Shown: positions 61,170-64,000 of the stretch, piece by piece | Layout of the letters: the number at the start of each line of letters is the position of its first letter | How positions within the stretch are numbered: the stretch's first letter is position 1 | NCBI RefSeq assembly: GCF_030936135.1 | Contig: NC_082596.1 | Coordinates: 95,278,449 to 95,342,448 of the forward strand | Length of the DNA: 64,000 nucleotides | Source of the DNA: Gavia stellata | Taxonomy: Eukaryota > Chordata > Aves > Gaviiformes > Gaviidae | Direction of reading: 5' to 3' | Made by a program: the position numbers and the translations under genes | Notes under the pieces: generated by a model | What the model was told of the DNA's origin: nothing | Database searches by the model: none | Seen by the model: only the letters and a program-made list of their open reading frames with translations

Positions 61170-64000
61170 GTAAGAATTTAATTCCCCTGGTGATTTGTGT
61201 TTAATTTCATCCAAAGAAGTTTAGGGTTTGTTCTTTTGTTTTCTTGGGTTTTTTTCCTTTGCAATGTCACGATCAACTTGGTGGCTTGGCCATGAAAATG
61301 TCCCCTGCTTCTTTCCAGTCCATGATAAGCCAAAAATCATACCTGCTTTTTCAATTTGCTTGAGCAGTTTTGGTTTTGTAATGCTGCTGTCAGTGCCCTC
61401 CTTACACAAACATAGCTTCTCTGCTATATTCCTTATTTCTTCGATCCAGGACTTCTGCCTTTATCACCCTGTGCTGGTCAGTAAAGCACTGAAGTACTTG
61501 GCAACATCTCATTGACTTAAATATCTACTCCATGTGCAACAAAACTAGTCTTTGCTGAATCAACTCTTTTATTTTCAGGCTAAGACTATACTGTATGGAC
61601 TTCTTGGCTGTTGTCTTCATCCTATCTGTGATATGTTATTTTTCCAAGTAGAATACTCCTTCTCTGTCAGCAAACCACTGCTTAGTAAAAATCCGTTTTG
61701 GTTTGACTCTGACATTTCAAATACTACTTTTCTTTGCCATAATTTTTGGAAACTGAAATTTTATTTTTCCTATCTCCCTCTGTAATGTTAATACTCTTAG
61801 TCCTTCATGCTATGTGACTAGTCGTCTCAGTTTTCAGAGGCAGACAGCATGTTGATCATAAGTTTGAGCACCTTTTTTTCTATGTTGTTTCTCCATACAG
61901 GTGCAGGATGCAGGTGAATTCTCTTTTTTTTTTTTTTTAAGAAGAATTAGTGTTACAGCATTAGTCTTAGAACCATAACTACTTTTCACCGTGAAGTGTT
62001 TGTTTAAAGCCAAGGAAATTATTTCCTTCATTTTCAAGGCAGAAGATTCAGCCATCAGAAAATCTGTCTATGAGCTTCTAAAAGTAAGAAAGGAGTAATT
62101 TCTTGAAAAGCAAAAATCCTATAGGGAGACTCGTATAACTTTTGCTGTGACCCATAGCTTTGTGTCTATTTTTAAAGCTCACAGCATAATGTTTAACTGC
62201 ACTGGGCTCTTGTGACCATATGATTAATTCTTGTCAAATTCTCACCAAACAGGCTATTTTTTTTCCTTTTTTTTTTTCTCATACAGTAGGTGAGCTCATA
62301 ATAGAAAAGTACATGCCAATAGCTCAAGTGTCAGTGGCAGACAAGTCGTAACTGAAGAGTTTTAAATCCCCTTTGGTAATACAGCCTTTTGTCTTCCCTC
62401 CTGTTCTTGGTCTGTTTTTGTTTCTCACTCATCCTCTGTACATTCCTTCGTGCATTGCTCATGTCTCCCCACCCACCCATGTGCAGAATCTAAGTTGAAA
62501 CTAATGACTTTATTTTTAATCTTACTGTAGAGCTCGGAAGCCCAAATCACGGGCTCGATTTTGCAGAACAGAAAGATGAGCCTTGCCCCAGATTGTTTGC
62601 TGCATCTTTCTGTGAAATGCTTTCACCAGAGAACATATCATTCAGGCACTAACATCTACAATAATGAGCAGGGTGAATGCAGAAAATCCTGGCTAAGCTA
62701 ACTGTTTATTCAAACTAATTCCACTTCAGAATAAAAGTAGGCAACAGCAAATGTTTAACTGTTGCTTAGTTAACTGTTGCTTTTTCTGCTAGAAATCTAT
62801 GTTTTTGTCTGAAAGAATTTTAAGTGGGTTTTGGTTTATGCGTGTCTATCTGTGTCTTGGACAGGAAAGTCTTGAAACACCATGCCCTAGTTTCTGTTCT
62901 CATCTGGGGACTCCTCGTTTACTTGGGTGGTGACTGTTAGCACATTCGTGGAGAGCACTGTGTATCTCAGCGCAGAATTTAGATGTTGGCGTTTTCAGCC
63001 ACATACAAAAAGCACACCCAACAATTTACAAAATATGCTAGCGGAGAGAGGCCCGCGCATCTTTCTTTTCCATCCTACTCATCTGTGCCAAGGACAGTGG
63101 ATCTTCTTCATTTTACTTCTAATGTAAAAACCCCCAAGGAACTTGCGGGATATGCGCTTGCAAAATGGAAGTAACGAACACGATGGACTCTCTGTGACTT
63201 TCGTCTTCAGCTGCCTTTTGATTTACGTGTTTTTCCCCCTTAGTTCCTTTTCCTGTTCATGATGCAATACAGGCAATTACTTCCTTTATTTGCGCAGTAG
63301 GACAGAGCGCCTCTTCCTTCTCTTCCTCCGTCTCACATCACGCTTCCCATTTTTCAAAAGGCTGAACTTGAAGGGTGGGCGAGAGAGTCCTGGTCTTAAA
63401 CGCTCCCTGCCCTGCCTAACAAGGCAAGGCACCGCACTGCCCTGCTCGGTGAGACTTGCGTTACTCAGATTGTGGTCTGCCAGCCCTTACTGGTCCCTGA
63501 CATGCTGGACAGATGTCCGAAAACAATGACCAGCTTCTCTTTCCCGGTACTGCTGGCCTGTTTAAAATGCGCAAGTCAATTTGTCTGCGAGTGGGTGTTC
63601 AAATTCATGGCTGTTTTTAACTAGAATGTTTCTAGTAAGATGATTACGACTTTTCAAGTCAGTAGCATTCATTCACCTGTAGCGTGAGTGCTTCCACGTT
63701 ACCCTTGTCCTGACCGCCGTCTGCCAGACATCACCGGGATGTAAGAGAGGCTGTGCCTCATCTTCTCCAAAACAGATCTGGTGAGCTTTCAGCTGGGGGA
63801 GGGCGGCAGGAGAGACTTGGGGACTGAGGCAGGCAGTACAACAAAAAGCACTCATGAAAGCCTTTGCTGTCTTTTACCTTGTTTTGGGTTTGTTTGTCTG
63901 TTTGTTTGTTTGTTTTATTGTGTGTGGACGATTTTCACAGGACAAGACCTTCTTTACTGGAGTATTTAAGCTATCTCCTCAATTTTATGAGCATCATAGC
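61170..64000 (+). other. MBOAT1 intron 6, 5' part (continues past the window)
   Basis: Starts at GTAAGA. Carries T tracts (about 61922-61938 and 62261-62278) and a GTTT microsatellite near 63884-63919. The next MBOAT1 coding block was looked for and not found. Confidence 0.8.
63884..63919. repeat. GTTT microsatellite
   Basis: Repeated GTTT units with one GTCT interruption. Confidence 0.8.

Noticed and set aside
62531..62580. Possible exon after acceptor TTACTGTAG in intron 6, in phase with exon 6
   Set aside because: Reads K-ARKPKSRARFC.. and hits TGA after about 16 codons. It does not show the LEYLSY/AGPC block expected of MBOAT1 exon 7. At most a cryptic terminal exon.
1..64000. CRISPR array, operons, tRNA/rRNA genes, endogenous retrovirus LTRs, long palindromic phage or plasmid features
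   Set aside because: Looked for and not seen; the window is vertebrate nuclear DNA. Short RNA genes could be missed by eye.

Overview
The window looks like vertebrate nuclear DNA, almost certainly avian. It has sparse short coding islands separated by long AT-rich non-coding stretches, GT-AG introns, a CpG-island promoter, and several copies of the avian type of CR1 non-LTR retrotransposon with the usual 3'-end signature. No prokaryotic or organellar gene was seen. I see one protein-coding gene: the 5' part of MBOAT1 (lysophospholipid acyltransferase 1) on the + strand. Six consecutive coding exons can be placed to the base: 20066-20155, 44806-44951, 45556-45633, 49476-49571, 58818-58873 and 61115-61169. 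All splice sites are GT-AG and all phases agree, giving 173 complete codons plus two bases. The rest of the gene, including the catalytic Asn/His region, lies beyond the right edge.

Layout. 1 to about 19,400 is upstream intergenic DNA with no supported gene. It holds one very old CR1 copy (about 16,130-17,012), one old L2/CR1-like amniote repeat (about 12,560-12,815) and simple repeats. About 19,410-20,790 is a CpG island that carries exon 1. Intron 1 (24.65 kb) carries three avian CR1 pieces. Exons 2 to 4 lie at 44.8-49.6 kb, with one CR1 piece in intron 3. Intron 4 (9.2 kb) contains a CpG-rich patch at its 5' end, another CR1 piece, a possible 12-nt microexon and an exact 38-bp tandem duplication. 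Exons 5 and 6 follow, and intron 6 runs off the window.

The most interesting signal is not in the single-exon view. The first AUG of the CpG-island leader is at 20059, 7 nt upstream of the MBOAT1 start and out of frame with it. When the six exons are joined, that second frame stays open for 156 codons across exons 1-4 and stops in exon 5. The third frame closes within exon 1. This is either an unusually long overlapping upstream ORF (a translational-control or dual-coding candidate) or a by-product of the hydrophobic composition of the MBOAT N-terminus. Other points of interest are an 82-bp direct repeat bracketing exon 2 whose foldback structure is kept in both copies, a diverged 87-bp-period repeat differing only by transitions, and two CR1 fragments cut at the same point.

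Limits: all assignments come from reading the sequence and remembered family features. No alignment, transcript or repeat-library search was run. Untranslated exon ends, the transcription start and repeat boundaries are approximate.
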